Shown piece by piece: positions 33,523 through 42,657 of a DNA stretch of 64,000 bases. The stretch's first letter is position 1. Each line of letters begins with the position of its first letter. A program made the position numbers and the translations under genes. The stretch comes from Oscillospiraceae bacterium. GTDB taxonomy: Bacteria; Bacillota; Clostridia; Oscillospirales; CAG-272. The DNA lies in contig SVTY01000004.1 of NCBI GenBank assembly GCA_015063535.1, positions 62,001 to 126,000 on the forward strand, given 5' to 3'. Under the pieces are notes generated by a model. It did not search any database and was not told the origin of the DNA. It saw only the letters and a program-made list of their open reading frames with translations.

Positions 33523-35592
33523 CTAATTTTTTTCTTCAAAATACGTGTCGATGGCTTGCAGAAGCATTTGCTCCGCTTCCTTCAGCTCACTTTCGGTAAT
33601 GGCGGCACCCGCCACGTCAAAGTGTCCGCCTCCTCCGATCTTTTCCAAGATCAATTGTACATTGATGCTTCCGTCGGAGCGTGCCGAGATGTGTACGACA
33701 TTGCCCATGCGGATCAGCGCAAAGGCGGCATGAACATTGCGGACGGTCAACAGCTTATCCGCCGCCTTTGCTGCGGCGATTCGTCCGCTGCCGCTTTCGC
33801 CGCCCTCAATAGAGGTAATGGCGATCCGCTCCCGATAGATCTTTGCCTCGGAGCCAAACTGCGCCTCTGCCCGATAATCCTCAAACGCCTCTTCAAAAAA
33901 GGTTCTGGCGTATTCGGGGCTGGCACCTGCGCCTCGCAGATACAAGGCAGCCGCAAAGGTACGGGTACCCACGGTACGGGTAAAGTTTTTGGTATCGACC
34001 ATGATTCCCGCCATCATCAGATTTGCCTCCTCCTTGCGGAGAACACCCGCCGGCAGACTCTGCTCCAAAATTTCGGAGATCAGCTCACAGGCAGAGGAGG
34101 CGGAGGGGTCGATATAGGTCAGCTGAGGCTCATTCTCAAACTCTTCTTTTTTGATATGGTGGTCAATGACTGCTGTTTTAAAGGAGTGATCGGCAATTTC
34201 GGGAGCCTCCAAAATCGAGAAGTTGTTGGCATCTACGATGATCAACAGGGTTCCAAAGGAGCTTTCTCCCAACCCCACAACGCCATCCACAAACATGCTT
34301 TTATAATCGTCAAGCTCACAAAGACGTCCCGTGCAGGCACGAAAGTTATCGCATTCGGTATCAGTGACCACTTTTACATCCACGCCCAGATGCAGACAAA
34401 GAGCTGCAATTCCCACGCAAGCTCCGATAGAGTCAAAGTCGGGATTGCTGTGCCCCATAACGATGACATTGGAGGAGCCGGAGATCATGGAGCAAAGACG
34501 ACCCGCAATAATACGGGAATGTCCCCGTGTTCGCTTTTGCTGACTTTTTGTTCGTCCGCCGAAATAGTCGTTTCCTTTTTCATTTTTTAGCACCACCTGG
34601 TCACCGCCCCGCTGTAGAGCCATATCCAAAGCGACCAAGGCATCCCGCTCCCGACCCGCCAAGGTGTCGGAGGTGGTGGCAATTCCCATGGAGACCGTGA
34701 CGGGCATATTGTCCTCGCCGATCCGAACCTCTCGAATGGTATCCAAGATCTCAAATTTGTTTTTGATACAGGTGGACAGCATCTGACGGGTGAACAGAAG
34801 CACATATTTATTGCGGTCGTATTCCCGAAGAACTCCGCCCATGGAGGCTGCCCATTCCTTTAGAATGGTCTCCACTTGATGCGCTTCGGACTGATAGCTG
34901 ACCTGAACGTACTGGGCGATCTCCTCCAGATTGTCCAAAACGATATATCCGATGGCGGTTAGCTCATCGTGGTATCGTTCCGAGATCTCGGTCAGCTCGG
35001 TAACATCCCGAAATACCAGCATATAATAAGGCTTTCCTTTGGATTGCAAGGGGTGGCAGTCCACCTGATACAGCCCGTTGCCAAGATGTGCGACCAAGGG
35101 CTTTGGTACGGCACTCGACTGTTCCTGCGCAGGATCCTCCTCTGCGGCAGGGAGAAAGGAAACAGCGGTATCCACGATCTTTTCCATGGAATGTCCGCAG
35201 AGTGTGGCGATATCGGTATTAAATACAGATTCCTGTAGGTCTGCTGCTTGCCGCATAGCAGCATTGACGGTCACGATCTTCCCTGTTTCCGTGACGACGG
35301 CGTAGGGAACCCTCAGATGATTTCGAAAGGCATAGATCACGCTGTGATTTTGTTCCTCAGAGGCATCCGATTCGATCTTGTATTGCTTGATCTGACGGCT
35401 GCTGAAGCCCCGAATAATCAGCGCAAGCAGACCGTACAGCACGATCATGGTCAATCCGACGATGGCAGGATCGGCGCCGGTGTAGGTACAGATCGCCACG
35501 TGGATCGCCAAAGCAAGGATCGCAAAGAGTACATACAGACGGGAGGAAAGCGACTCCGAGCGTCGGAACAGATCCGAATTTTTGTTGGACAT
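33523..35592 (-). CDS. gdpP: Cyclic-di-AMP phosphodiesterase GdpP (DHH-DHHA1)
   Basis: The 689-residue membrane enzyme hydrolyses c-di-AMP, which controls potassium, turgor and wall stress. It has two N-terminal helices (LFAILALAIHVAICTYTG; VGLTMIVLYGLLALII), a PAS-like region, and a degenerate GGDEF domain without an intact GGDEF motif. The DHH catalytic part contains VMGHSNPDFDSIGACVG and AVIDHHIKKEE, with DHHA1 GGGGHFDVAGA near the C-terminus. It follows the yybS-like gene and precedes rplI, conserved with Bacillus yybS-yybT. Confidence 0.95.
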   Translation of the reverse strand: MSNKNSDLFRRSESLSSRLYVLFAILALAIHVAICTYTGADPAIVGLTMIVLYGLLALIIRGFSSRQIKQYKIESDASEEQNHSVIYAFRNHLRVPYAVVTETGKIVTVNAAMRQAADLQESVFNTDIATLCGHSMEKIVDTAVSFLPAAEEDPAQEQSSAVPKPLVAHLGNGLYQVDCHPLQSKGKPYYMLVFRDVTELTEISERYHDELTAIGYIVLDNLEEIAQYVQVSYQSEAHQVETILKEWAASMGGVLREYDRNKYVLLFTRQMLSTCIKNKFEILDTIREVRIGEDNMPVTVSMGIATTSDTLAGRERDALVALDMALQRGGDQVVLKNEKGNDYFGGRTKSQQKRTRGHSRIIAGRLCSMISGSSNVIVMGHSNPDFDSIGACVGIAALCLHLGVDVKVVTDTECDNFRACTGRLCELDDYKSMFVDGVVGLGESSFGTLLIIVDANNFSILEAPEIADHSFKTAVIDHHIKKEEFENEPQLTYIDPSASSACELISEILEQSLPAGVLRKEEANLMMAGIMVDTKNFTRTVGTRTFAAALYLRGAGASPEYARTFFEEAFEDYRAEAQFGSEAKIYRERIAITSIEGGESGSGRIAAAKAADKLLTVRNVHAAFALIRMGNVVHISARSDGSINVQLILEKIGGGGHFDVAGAAITESELKEAEQMLLQAIDTYFEEKN

Positions 35593-35634
35593 AATGAGTC
35601 ATCCTTTCATAACTTGATACAAGACATGATCCGA

Positions 35635-36834
35635 TCAGGTCTTTTTTTGGGCAAGATAGCGGCGGATGCTTCCCACAAGGATCACCGTAGCACCAAAGGC
35701 GGCGATGAGCGGAAGCATGAGCGTTGGAATAGTAACGGTCAACAACAGGATCAACAAGTATAAGATCACCGACAGGCATGAGGGGGCACGGGTCAGCAAA
35801 AGTGTCTGAATGGCGATCCAAGCGGTGACCAGCATACCGGGAACCAAGCAAAGACAAAGGTTCCCCGCAACGGTACCGTACAGTGCGGTTTTTTCGGAGG
35901 CAAGCATCCAAGAGAGAAAGAGTGCCAAAAAATACACAATGGCAGAGAGCCAGCTCATGTCAAAGGACATCATGCGTGCGGCTTTCTGAGGAGGCAGACC
36001 TACCGCCAAAGCGACCCGCATGACGGCGGTGTGCAGGATCCAACCGAACAGACAGCAAAGCACCACCGGCAGGGCGGGGAGATAATTGATCACCGTGTTG
36101 ACGGTCTGCTCAGCATAGCTTACGGAATCTATATTGTGACTCACCGTTTCTCCAATCTGCTCCAAAGAGGCACTCAGTGCCCCGATGGCACCCAACCGAA
36201 CTTCTTCGATCAGCTCCTTTAGGATAGACAGATTCAAGTTGCCGTACAAACGGAGGATCCCCACCGCTAAGGAAATGGCAATGACACCGCCCAAGATCAG
36301 AGCGATCCGACAGATCGAAGACACTCTTGCCTGTTCCTTCTGAAGCAAATATGCCGTGACCCACCCGCAGGGGAAGGAGATCAGACAAAGTGCCGCCGAA
36401 AAGGGAGAGTGCAGGATGCCGAAGGAAAGTCCGTATGCGGCAAGGGGTAGAAGAAAGAGCCAAAAGGCGGGCTTGCAAAGAAAAAGCTTGGCAAGTGCGC
36501 TGACCGAGGTAATGAGTGCCCCCAGCAAAGCCGCAAGAAGCGGACTGTCAAACAAAAAGGCAACGACAAGCAAGGTCAGCGTATGTCCCAGTGCGGCGGA
36601 AAAGGAGCCGAGCATCCGTGTCTGCGCCGCAATGCTGAGCAAAAGAACTGTTCCCGCACACACGAAACGAACAAGCTCGGACATCGGTAACAGGGGAAGA
36701 ACGGGAAGAAAGACCGATCCCGCTATATAAAATAAACAGAGCAGCAGAAGATCTGCCGCCGAAAGTCGGATCTCCTTGTAGTCGAATACAGCTTGTTCTG
36801 CATCGGTCGCAGAAAATGAGTGGGCTTGTTTCAC
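35635..36834 (-). CDS. yybS: YybS-like polytopic membrane protein (DUF2232)
   Basis: A 399-residue protein with roughly eight to ten hydrophobic helices (LLLLCLFYIAGSVFLPVLPL; LTLLVVAFLFDSPLLAALLG; PLIAAFGATVILVGSIRRYL). Position directly upstream of gdpP matches YybS/DUF2232; function is unknown, with a transport-like topology. The start is taken as GTG 36834, preceded by GAGGT. It is first in the minus-strand operon, whose promoter is at 36,940-36,968 and whose leader of about 100 nt contains a large nested palindrome. Confidence 0.82.
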   Translation of the reverse strand: MKQAHSFSATDAEQAVFDYKEIRLSAADLLLLCLFYIAGSVFLPVLPLLPMSELVRFVCAGTVLLLSIAAQTRMLGSFSAALGHTLTLLVVAFLFDSPLLAALLGALITSVSALAKLFLCKPAFWLFLLPLAAYGLSFGILHSPFSAALCLISFPCGWVTAYLLQKEQARVSSICRIALILGGVIAISLAVGILRLYGNLNLSILKELIEEVRLGAIGALSASLEQIGETVSHNIDSVSYAEQTVNTVINYLPALPVVLCCLFGWILHTAVMRVALAVGLPPQKAARMMSFDMSWLSAIVYFLALFLSWMLASEKTALYGTVAGNLCLCLVPGMLVTAWIAIQTLLLTRAPSCLSVILYLLILLLTVTIPTLMLPLIAAFGATVILVGSIRRYLAQKKT

Positions 36835-36856
36835 GGTTACCTCATAAGCATATGCA

Positions 36857-36908
36857 CATGCCGAAATCGGGCATCTCCAAGATCTCTTGGAGAGCGAATT
36901 TCGGCATG
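36857..36908 (-). promoter_or_regulatory. Nested palindrome in the yybS-gdpP operon leader
   Basis: The outer inverted repeat is CATGCCGAAAT (36857-36867)/ATTTCGGCATG (36898-36908). Inside it lies TCTCCAAGA (36874-36882)/TCTTGGAGA (36885-36893). In RNA this would be a stable two-part stem between promoter and first gene. There is no T-run, so it is not a terminator. It could be a protein-binding site or structured leader. Confidence 0.65.
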
Positions 36909-36939
36909 CCGAAAATGGGAATTATTACCCTATTATATA

Positions 36940-36968
36940 ATTATACCATAAAAAGCTCTCTTTGTAAA
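36940..36968 (-). promoter_or_regulatory. Promoter of the yybS-gdpP-rplI-dnaB operon
   Basis: On the minus strand TTTACA (36968-36963), a 17-base spacer and TATAAT (36945-36940). Transcription would start near 36,933. Confidence 0.8.
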
Positions 36969-37093
36969 CAGGAAAACAGAATTTTTCAAACTTTTTCCTC
37001 ATTCTTTTCGGAACAAAAACAGGTGTTTGCCGCTGCCTGATCAAAAAGAATGAGGAAATCATGAAAAAATTTCAAAAAAATATAAAAAAGCCC

Positions 37094-37122
37094 TTGCAAT
37101 CCGTTAAAAAGTGTGATATAAT
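37094..37122 (+). promoter_or_regulatory. Promoter of the rimP-nusA-infB operon
   Basis: TTGCAA (37094-37099), a 17-base spacer and TATAAT (37117-37122), with a predicted start near 37,129. Confidence 0.82.
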
Positions 37123-37133
37123 ATCATGGACGA

Positions 37134-37162
37134 TGAGAGTGGGTTTGAAAGAACCCACTCTT
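37134..37162 (+). promoter_or_regulatory. Leader hairpin of the rimP-nusA operon
   Basis: GAGAGTGGGTT pairs with AACCCACTCTT around TGAAAG, at the very 5' end of the transcript. A short T-containing tail (ACTTGTTAATTTTT) follows, so it may act as an attenuator or processing signal; autoregulation by NusA is a known theme for this operon in bacteria. The assignment is by position and structure. Confidence 0.6.
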
Positions 37163-37204
37163 ACTTGTTAATTTTTGCCGACAAGACTCGGCACGGAGGT
37201 ACAA

Positions 37205-37672
37205 ATGGCAAAGGGCATGAGTGTTGCCGAAACGGTCAGAGGCTTGGCAGAGCCTATCGCCGAGTCGATCGGCTGTTGGCTTTGGGATGTGGAATATGTC
37301 AAGGAGGGTGCCAGACGGATCCTGCGGATCACCATTGATTCGGAGGAGGGCGTAACCATCGACGATTGCGAACGGATGCACCGTGCGATCGACCCCGTTT
37401 TGGATGAAGCAGATCCCATCGAGGAGCAATATTATCTGGAGGTCTCCTCCCCCGGCATCGAACGGGAGCTGAAAACCGAGGAGCATATTCTCGCCTGTGA
37501 GGGGTGGGATGTAGAGGTGCGGCTGTATGCTCCCTTGAACGGCTCCAAGCTGTTTCGGGGTGTGCTGATGGAGCCCGCCGAGAACGGAGATATCCGCATC
37601 GAGGCATCGGGAGCGGTGATGACCTTCCCCCGCAATACGGTTGCCAAGCTGCAAACCTACTTTGAATTATAA
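37205..37672 (+). CDS. rimP: Ribosome maturation factor RimP
   Basis: From ATG 37205 (5 bases after GGAGGT) the protein has 155 residues; the track's upstream start at 37175 lacks a ribosome site. Family marks are GCWLWDVEYVKEGARRILRI and DCERMHRAIDPVLDE, EVSSPGIERELKTEEH. RimP assists late 30S assembly. It begins the conserved rimP-nusA-rnpM-ylxQ-infB operon. Confidence 0.95.
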   Translation: MAKGMSVAETVRGLAEPIAESIGCWLWDVEYVKEGARRILRITIDSEEGVTIDDCERMHRAIDPVLDEADPIEEQYYLEVSSPGIERELKTEEHILACEGWDVEVRLYAPLNGSKLFRGVLMEPAENGDIRIEASGAVMTFPRNTVAKLQTYFEL

Positions 37673-37704
37673 TTTTTGTCAAACATGAAAAACATAAAGG
37701 ATGG

Positions 37705-38739
37705 ATGCTTAAAATGAACAAGGAATTTTTTGTTGCTTTGGATCTTTTGGAAAAGGAAAAGGGAATACCCAAGGAATATATGCTGGAGAAGATCGAAGCG
37801 GCGTTGCTTTCCGCTGTGAAAAAGGAATACGGAGCCAATACGCTGATGCGCGTGGTCATTGACCCCGTCAAGGAGGATGTCAGGGTGTACCAGCAAAAGG
37901 AAGTGGTTGAGGAGGTCACCAATCCCCAGTGTCAGATCTCGTTGGAGGATGCCAAGGCGATCAGCAAGCGGAATACCTTGGGAAAAATGGTAGAGACCGA
38001 ATTAAAGACCAAAAATTTCAGACGTCTGAGTGCCGCCGCCGCCAAGTCCGTGATCATTCAGGGCATTCGCGAGGGCGAGCGCAAGGTCATGCAGGAGGCG
38101 TATGAGAGCAAGCGGGAGGAGATCATTACCGCTACCGTCAGCAAGGTGGATTCTGTCACGGGCAACGTGATACTGGAGACCGACAACGGCCGTGCCGTGT
38201 TGCTGAAGGGCGAGCAGATCCCCGGTGAATATTTCTATGTCGGTCAGAAGGTCAAGGTCTTTGTGATGGAAGTCAATAAAGAGAGCAAGGGACCGCTTGT
38301 TACACTGTCTCGGATCCACCCCGGACTGGTTCGTCGGATGTTTGAGCTGGAGGTTCCCGAGATTCAGGACGGTATCGTGCTGGTTAAGGGTGTTTCCCGT
38401 GAGGCAGGCTCCCGAACCAAGATCGCCGTATGGTCGAGAGATGAGGATGTGGATGCCGTCGGTGCCTGCATCGGAAATCACGGCATGCGTATTTCCGGTA
38501 TTGTAGAGGAGCTTGGCGGAGAGAAGATCGACATCGTCAAGTATAGCGAGGTTCCCGAGGAGTTTGTCGCCGCCGCCTTGGCTCCCGCCGAGGTCAGATC
38601 GGTCACCTTTACCGCCGAGCGTGCCTGCCGTGTCGTTGTGGATGCGGATCAGCTTTCCTTGGCGATCGGCAAAGAGGGACAAAACGCCCGTCTTGCCGCA
38701 CGGCTGACCGGAATGAAGATCGACATCAAATCCGAATAA
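37705..38739 (+). CDS. nusA: Transcription elongation/termination factor NusA
   Basis: The protein of about 344 residues has an N-terminal RNAP-binding domain (MNKEFFVALDLLEKEKGIPK), an S1 domain (TATVSKVDSVTGNVILE) and two KH domains (ACIGNHGMRISGIVEELGGE; LAIGKEGQNARLAARLTGMK). It lacks the extra C-terminal acidic repeats, as in other Firmicutes. ATG 37714 (MNKEFF) is an equally good start; AAAGGA at 37,696-37,701 sits between optimal distances for both. Confidence 0.97.
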   Translation: MLKMNKEFFVALDLLEKEKGIPKEYMLEKIEAALLSAVKKEYGANTLMRVVIDPVKEDVRVYQQKEVVEEVTNPQCQISLEDAKAISKRNTLGKMVETELKTKNFRRLSAAAAKSVIIQGIREGERKVMQEAYESKREEIITATVSKVDSVTGNVILETDNGRAVLLKGEQIPGEYFYVGQKVKVFVMEVNKESKGPLVTLSRIHPGLVRRMFELEVPEIQDGIVLVKGVSREAGSRTKIAVWSRDEDVDAVGACIGNHGMRISGIVEELGGEKIDIVKYSEVPEEFVAAALAPAEVRSVTFTAERACRVVVDADQLSLAIGKEGQNARLAARLTGMKIDIKSE

Positions 38740-38758
38740 TGCCTCAAGGGAGGAAGGT

Positions 38759-39037
38759 ATGCAACCGCAAAAGGTAAGAAAGATTCCGCAACGGCAGTGC
38801 CTTGGATGTAACGAGCACAAGCCAAAAAAGGAGCTTCTTCGGGTGGTGAGAAGTCCCGAGGGAGAGATCTCCTTGGATTTCACGGGCAAAAAATCGGGAA
38901 GAGGCGCATACATCTGCCCCGATCTTCGTTGCCTGAAAAAAGCGAGAAAATCCCGTCGGATCGACCGCAGTCTGGATTGCACGGTTCCCGATGAGGTGTA
39001 CGATCAAATGGAAAGCGAGCTTGCCGCACATGAATGA
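38759..39037 (+). CDS. rnpM: RNase P modulator RnpM (YlxR, DUF448)
   Basis: The 92-residue YlxR-type RNA-binding protein has RQCLGCNEHKPKKELLRVVR and KKSGRGAYICPDLRCLKKA, the defining motifs. YlxR/RnpM is known to bind and modulate RNase P RNA. Its stop overlaps the next gene (ATGA-type arrangement). Confidence 0.93.
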   Translation: MQPQKVRKIPQRQCLGCNEHKPKKELLRVVRSPEGEISLDFTGKKSGRGAYICPDLRCLKKARKSRRIDRSLDCTVPDEVYDQMESELAAHE

Positions 39038-39362
39038 AGCAGAGAGCGGCAACGAAAAAAAACTGCTTGCCTCCTTGGGACTTTGTGTTCGGGCGGGCAA
39101 GGTGATCTTCGGGGTTCCGATGATCTGCGAGGCGATGCGTCGAGGCGGAGCGGGTACTCCCGTTACCGTGTTTGAGGCATCGGACACCTCGGAAAATACA
39201 AAAAAACGAATCCGTGATAAATGCAGTTATTACGGAATCAAGCACATCACGCTCCGCATCGACGGTACGGTTCTTGCGGCGGCGTTGGGAAAAAGCGCAT
39301 CCCTTGGTGCCGTTGCCGTAACGGATCGACGGATGAGCGACATGGTAGAACAATATCTTTGA
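39030..39362 (+). CDS. ylxQ: L7Ae-family RNA-binding protein YlxQ
   Basis: Start ATG 39030 lies inside the end of rnpM; the track's earlier start is not needed. The 110-residue protein has LLASLGLCVRAGKVIFG, typical of YlxQ/L7Ae-like K-turn binding proteins, and DTSENTKKRIRDKCSYYGIK. It sits between rnpM and infB, as in Bacillus. Its exact target RNA is not evident. Confidence 0.92.
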   Translation: MNEAESGNEKKLLASLGLCVRAGKVIFGVPMICEAMRRGGAGTPVTVFEASDTSENTKKRIRDKCSYYGIKHITLRIDGTVLAAALGKSASLGAVAVTDRRMSDMVEQYL

Positions 39363-39451
39363 GTACGGATCGCTGTGACAGTCCGAGCTCAAACCTTTAA
39401 AACCAATCGAAAGGAAGTCCTTCGCCGACCACGGAGGACACGGTATGAAGT

Positions 39452-42319
39452 ATGGCAGCAAATCAAGTATCCAATTCGCTATTAAAGGTGACGCAGTTTG
39501 CCAAGGATCTGAATATGAAAACAAAGGATGTTGTGGCGATCTTGGAGGAAAAGGGGGTTGCGGTCAAATCGCAAAAGCCCATGGATCCGAGTGAGTTCGA
39601 GCTGTTGTTTGAAGCACTGACCAAAGCGAATCAGATCACCAATATCGAAGACTATCTGGATGGGGTGACCTATATTCCGTCCAAGAAAAAGGCGGCAAGC
39701 ACCGCAAAGGCTGCCAAAACGGAAGCATCGGCAGAGGAAGCAAAAGAGGCAAAGGGTGAAGCGACTCCTTCGGAAACGGCTGAGCCCAAGGAGACCGTAG
39801 CTCCGACCGCCAAGGAGGAAACACCTGCTCCCGTTCAGAAACAGGAAACAAAGAGCGAGCCGACAGAGAAGAAGGAAACGCCCAAACAGGCAGAAAAGCG
39901 TGAGCCTGCGGTGAAAAAGAACGATGCGCCTTCTGCGGCGGTAAGTAAAGCACAGACGGCTCCCAGACCTCAAGGGACAGATATAAAAGTCCAAGAAACC
40001 GGTGTGCGGAGTGGCGATCGCCCTGCGCAAAACGGCTTCCGCCAAGGACAAAAGGACGGATATGCCCCCCGTCAGGGTAGCTATGACAGAGGGACGACGA
40101 GACCCGAAACAAGAGGAGCGCAGTCGGGCGGCTTCGGTCAAAAGCCACAGAATGACCGCTTCTCCAATCCCTTCGGCGGACAGCAGAGACCCATGGGCGG
40201 GTCGCAAAGACCGCAGGGACAAGGACAAAAGAACGACCGCTTCGGCGGCGGACAGTTCCGTGATAAGGACGAAGGAGGACGCAGAGGGCCCGTTACCTCC
40301 TTTAAGCCTCAGGTCATCGTCCGCAGTCAGACTGCCAAGGGCGACGAGGCACCCAAGCAGAGAGGGGCTACCCGTGTGGTGGATATGCGGGCAGGAACGG
40401 TGGATCTTTCCAAGTACGATGAGCGCTTGGATACCTTTATTCCCGATTCTGTCGGCGATGTCCGAGGCGGCAACCAAAAGGTAAAAAAGCAGGCGGGCAA
40501 CCGTCCGATGCCGAATGGTAAAAACAATAAGCTCAATAAGGGTAAAAAGAGCACCCAGCCCGTAACCAAGGCACCCACCAGCGTAACACTTCCCGAGGAG
40601 ATCATGGTCAGCGATCTGGCTTCCCGCCTGAAGGTTACGGCGGCAGAGGTCGTCAAGCGTCTCATGATGCTCGGTATGATGGTGACCGTCAATCAGACGG
40701 TGGACTATGATACGGCGGCGATCGTTGCCGAGGAAATGGGCATTTCGGCTACCAAGGAGGTGGTCGTCACCATTGAGGAACGCCTGTTTGAGGAAGAAGA
40801 GGACAGCGAGGAGAACCTGATCCCCAGAGCGCCCGTTGTCTGTGTCATGGGTCACGTTGACCACGGAAAGACCTCCATTTTGGATGCCATTCGTCATACC
40901 CGAGTTACTTCGGGCGAGGCAGGCGGTATCACTCAGCATATCGGCGCATACCGTGTGAAGGTCAACGGACAGGATATTACCTTCTTGGATACCCCCGGAC
41001 ATGAAGCCTTTACCGCAATGCGTGCCAGAGGTGCGCAGGCGACCGATATTGCCATCCTTGTAGTGGCGGCGGATGACGGCATTATGCCGCAGACCATCGA
41101 AGCCATCAACCACGCCAAGGCGGCAGGCATTGACATCGTGGTCGCTATCAATAAAATGGATAAACCCACCGCCAACCCCGATCAGGTCAAGCAGGAGCTG
41201 ACCAAGTACGACTTGGTTCCCGAGGAATGGGGCGGAGACGTGATCTGCGTTCCCGTATCGGCACTGACGGGTCAGGGAATCGACGATCTGTTGGAAAACG
41301 TCTTGCTGGTTGCCGAGGTCAAGGAACTGAAGGCAAATCCCAAGCGCCGTGCCAAGGGTATCGTCATTGAGGCAAAGCTGGATCGTGGCAGAGGTCCCGT
41401 GGCAACGGTGCTGGTTCAGAACGGTACGTTGCATAACGGAGATATCGTAATTGCGGGAACATCGGTCGGACGTGTCCGTGCCATGACCGACGATAAGGGC
41501 AGAAATCTGAAGGACGCAGGGCCTTCGGTTCCTGTGGAGATCATCGGTCTTGCCGAGGTTCCTTCCTCAGGCGATGAGTTCAATGCCGTAGAGGATGAAA
41601 GAATGGCAAGAACTCTTGCCGATCAGAGACGTGAAACGGCAAAGGAAGAGGTGTTCAAGGCAAATGCCAGAGCCAACCTCAACGACCTGTTCGCTCAGAT
41701 CTCTGAGGGTGTCAAGGAGCTTAATATCATCGTCAAGGCAGACGTGGGCGGCTCTGCCGAGGCTGTCAAGCAGTCTTTGGAAAAGATCTCCAACGAGGAG
41801 GTCAAGGTTCGCGTCATCCATGCGGCGGCAGGCGGTATCCGAGAGGGAGACGTTATGCTGGCGGCGGCATCCAATGCCATCATCGTCGGATTCAACGTCC
41901 GTCCCGATAAGGGTGCCATCGACAGTGCCGAGCGGCAGAACGTGGAAATTCGTACCTACCGTGTCATCTACGATTGTATCAACGAGATCACCGATGCCAT
42001 GAAGGGTATGCTTGCGCCCGAATATCGGGAGAATCTGCTGGGACACGCTGAGGTCAGACAGACCATCCATGTACCCAATGTGGGAACCATTGCCGGTTCT
42101 TACGTTCAGGACGGTAAGGTGGCACGCTCCGCAATGATCCGTGTCGTTCGTGACGGAATCGTGATCTTTGAGGATAAGATCTCCTCCTTGAAGCGATTCA
42201 AGGACGATGCCAAGGAAGTGGCACAGGGCTACGAATGCGGTATCGGTTTGGAACGCTTCAACGATATCAAGGTAGGCGATATTCTCGAAGCCTATGTGAT
42301 GGAAGAGATCGAACGGTAA
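39452..42319 (+). CDS. infB: Translation initiation factor IF-2
   Basis: The 955-residue GTPase delivers fMet-tRNA to the 30S subunit. The N-terminal helical domain ([20 protein letters not shown]) precedes a low-complexity linker of about 250 residues, first Ala/Glu/Lys/Pro, then Gly/Gln/Arg-rich. The G domain starts near 470 with [17 protein letters not shown] and NKMDKP. The C-domains end in [25 protein letters not shown] lies 14 bases before the ATG, rather far; no better in-frame start retains the N-domain. Confidence 0.97.
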   Translation: MAANQVSNSLLKVTQFAKDLNMKTKDVVAILEEKGVAVKSQKPMDPSEFELLFEALTKANQITNIEDYLDGVTYIPSKKKAASTAKAAKTEASAEEAKEAKGEATPSETAEPKETVAPTAKEETPAPVQKQETKSEPTEKKETPKQAEKREPAVKKNDAPSAAVSKAQTAPRPQGTDIKVQETGVRSGDRPAQNGFRQGQKDGYAPRQGSYDRGTTRPETRGAQSGGFGQKPQNDRFSNPFGGQQRPMGGSQRPQGQGQKNDRFGGGQFRDKDEGGRRGPVTSFKPQVIVRSQTAKGDEAPKQRGATRVVDMRAGTVDLSKYDERLDTFIPDSVGDVRGGNQKVKKQAGNRPMPNGKNNKLNKGKKSTQPVTKAPTSVTLPEEIMVSDLASRLKVTAAEVVKRLMMLGMMVTVNQTVDYDTAAIVAEEMGISATKEVVVTIEERLFEEEEDSEENLIPRAPVVCVMGHVDHGKTSILDAIRHTRVTSGEAGGITQHIGAYRVKVNGQDITFLDTPGHEAFTAMRARGAQATDIAILVVAADDGIMPQTIEAINHAKAAGIDIVVAINKMDKPTANPDQVKQELTKYDLVPEEWGGDVICVPVSALTGQGIDDLLENVLLVAEVKELKANPKRRAKGIVIEAKLDRGRGPVATVLVQNGTLHNGDIVIAGTSVGRVRAMTDDKGRNLKDAGPSVPVEIIGLAEVPSSGDEFNAVEDERMARTLADQRRETAKEEVFKANARANLNDLFAQISEGVKELNIIVKADVGGSAEAVKQSLEKISNEEVKVRVIHAAAGGIREGDVMLAAASNAIIVGFNVRPDKGAIDSAERQNVEIRTYRVIYDCINEITDAMKGMLAPEYRENLLGHAEVRQTIHVPNVGTIAGSYVQDGKVARSAMIRVVRDGIVIFEDKISSLKRFKDDAKEVAQGYECGIGLERFNDIKVGDILEAYVMEEIER

Positions 42320-42333
42320 TACGAAACCAAAAT

Positions 42334-42372
42334 AAAAAGGGAAAAATTTCGAAACGAAATTTTTCCCTTTTT
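42334..42372. terminator. Bidirectional terminator after infB
   Basis: An 18-bp perfect stem AAAAAGGGAAAAATTTCG/CGAAATTTTTCCCTTTTT around AAA, with A/T runs on each side. It ends the rimP-infB operon and the minus-strand XRE gene. Confidence 0.93.
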
Positions 42373-42376
42373 CTGT

Positions 42377-42577
42377 TCAGTTGCTCCGTCCTACCAGATA
42401 ATCCAATGTCACATGGTAATAATCCGCCAGTTGGATCGCCGCCCATAACGGCAATTCTCGCTCACCCCGCTCATAGCGTTGATAAACCGTCAGTTGCATG
42501 TGCAACAGTGCCGCAATCTCCTTTTGTGTTTTGTCATGATCTTCCCGTAGGTCACGCACTCTTTGATAAACAAACAT
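42377..42577 (-). CDS. Small XRE-family HTH regulator
   Basis: From ATG 42577, behind AGGAAAAAGTT, this is a 66-residue stand-alone HTH: RVRDLREDHDKTQKEIAALL...QLTVYQRYERGERELPLWAA...LADYYHVTLDYLVGR. It is a Cro/CI-type domain with no effector part. The track's 88-residue version adds a Lys-rich leader without a ribosome site. It lies alone between infB and mtnN; targets unknown. Confidence 0.85.
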   Translation of the reverse strand: MFVYQRVRDLREDHDKTQKEIAALLHMQLTVYQRYERGERELPLWAAIQLADYYHVTLDYLVGRSN

Positions 42578-42657
42578 AACTTTTTCCTGCTTTGTTTTCT
42601 TTTGGTCCTTTTCTTTTTTAAAAGAAAAGGACATCCCATCCATTCTTTCTAATTTTT

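Noticed and set aside
35635-36834. Possibility that the yybS-like gene is a riboflavin-type (ECF) transporter subunit
   Set aside because: The topology is similar, but gene order next to gdpP fits YybS/DUF2232 and no riboswitch was seen in the leader.
39482-41434. 650-aa minus-strand ORF opposite infB
   Set aside because: Antisense to a certain IF-2 gene; its composition is that of reversed codons and no motif is visible.
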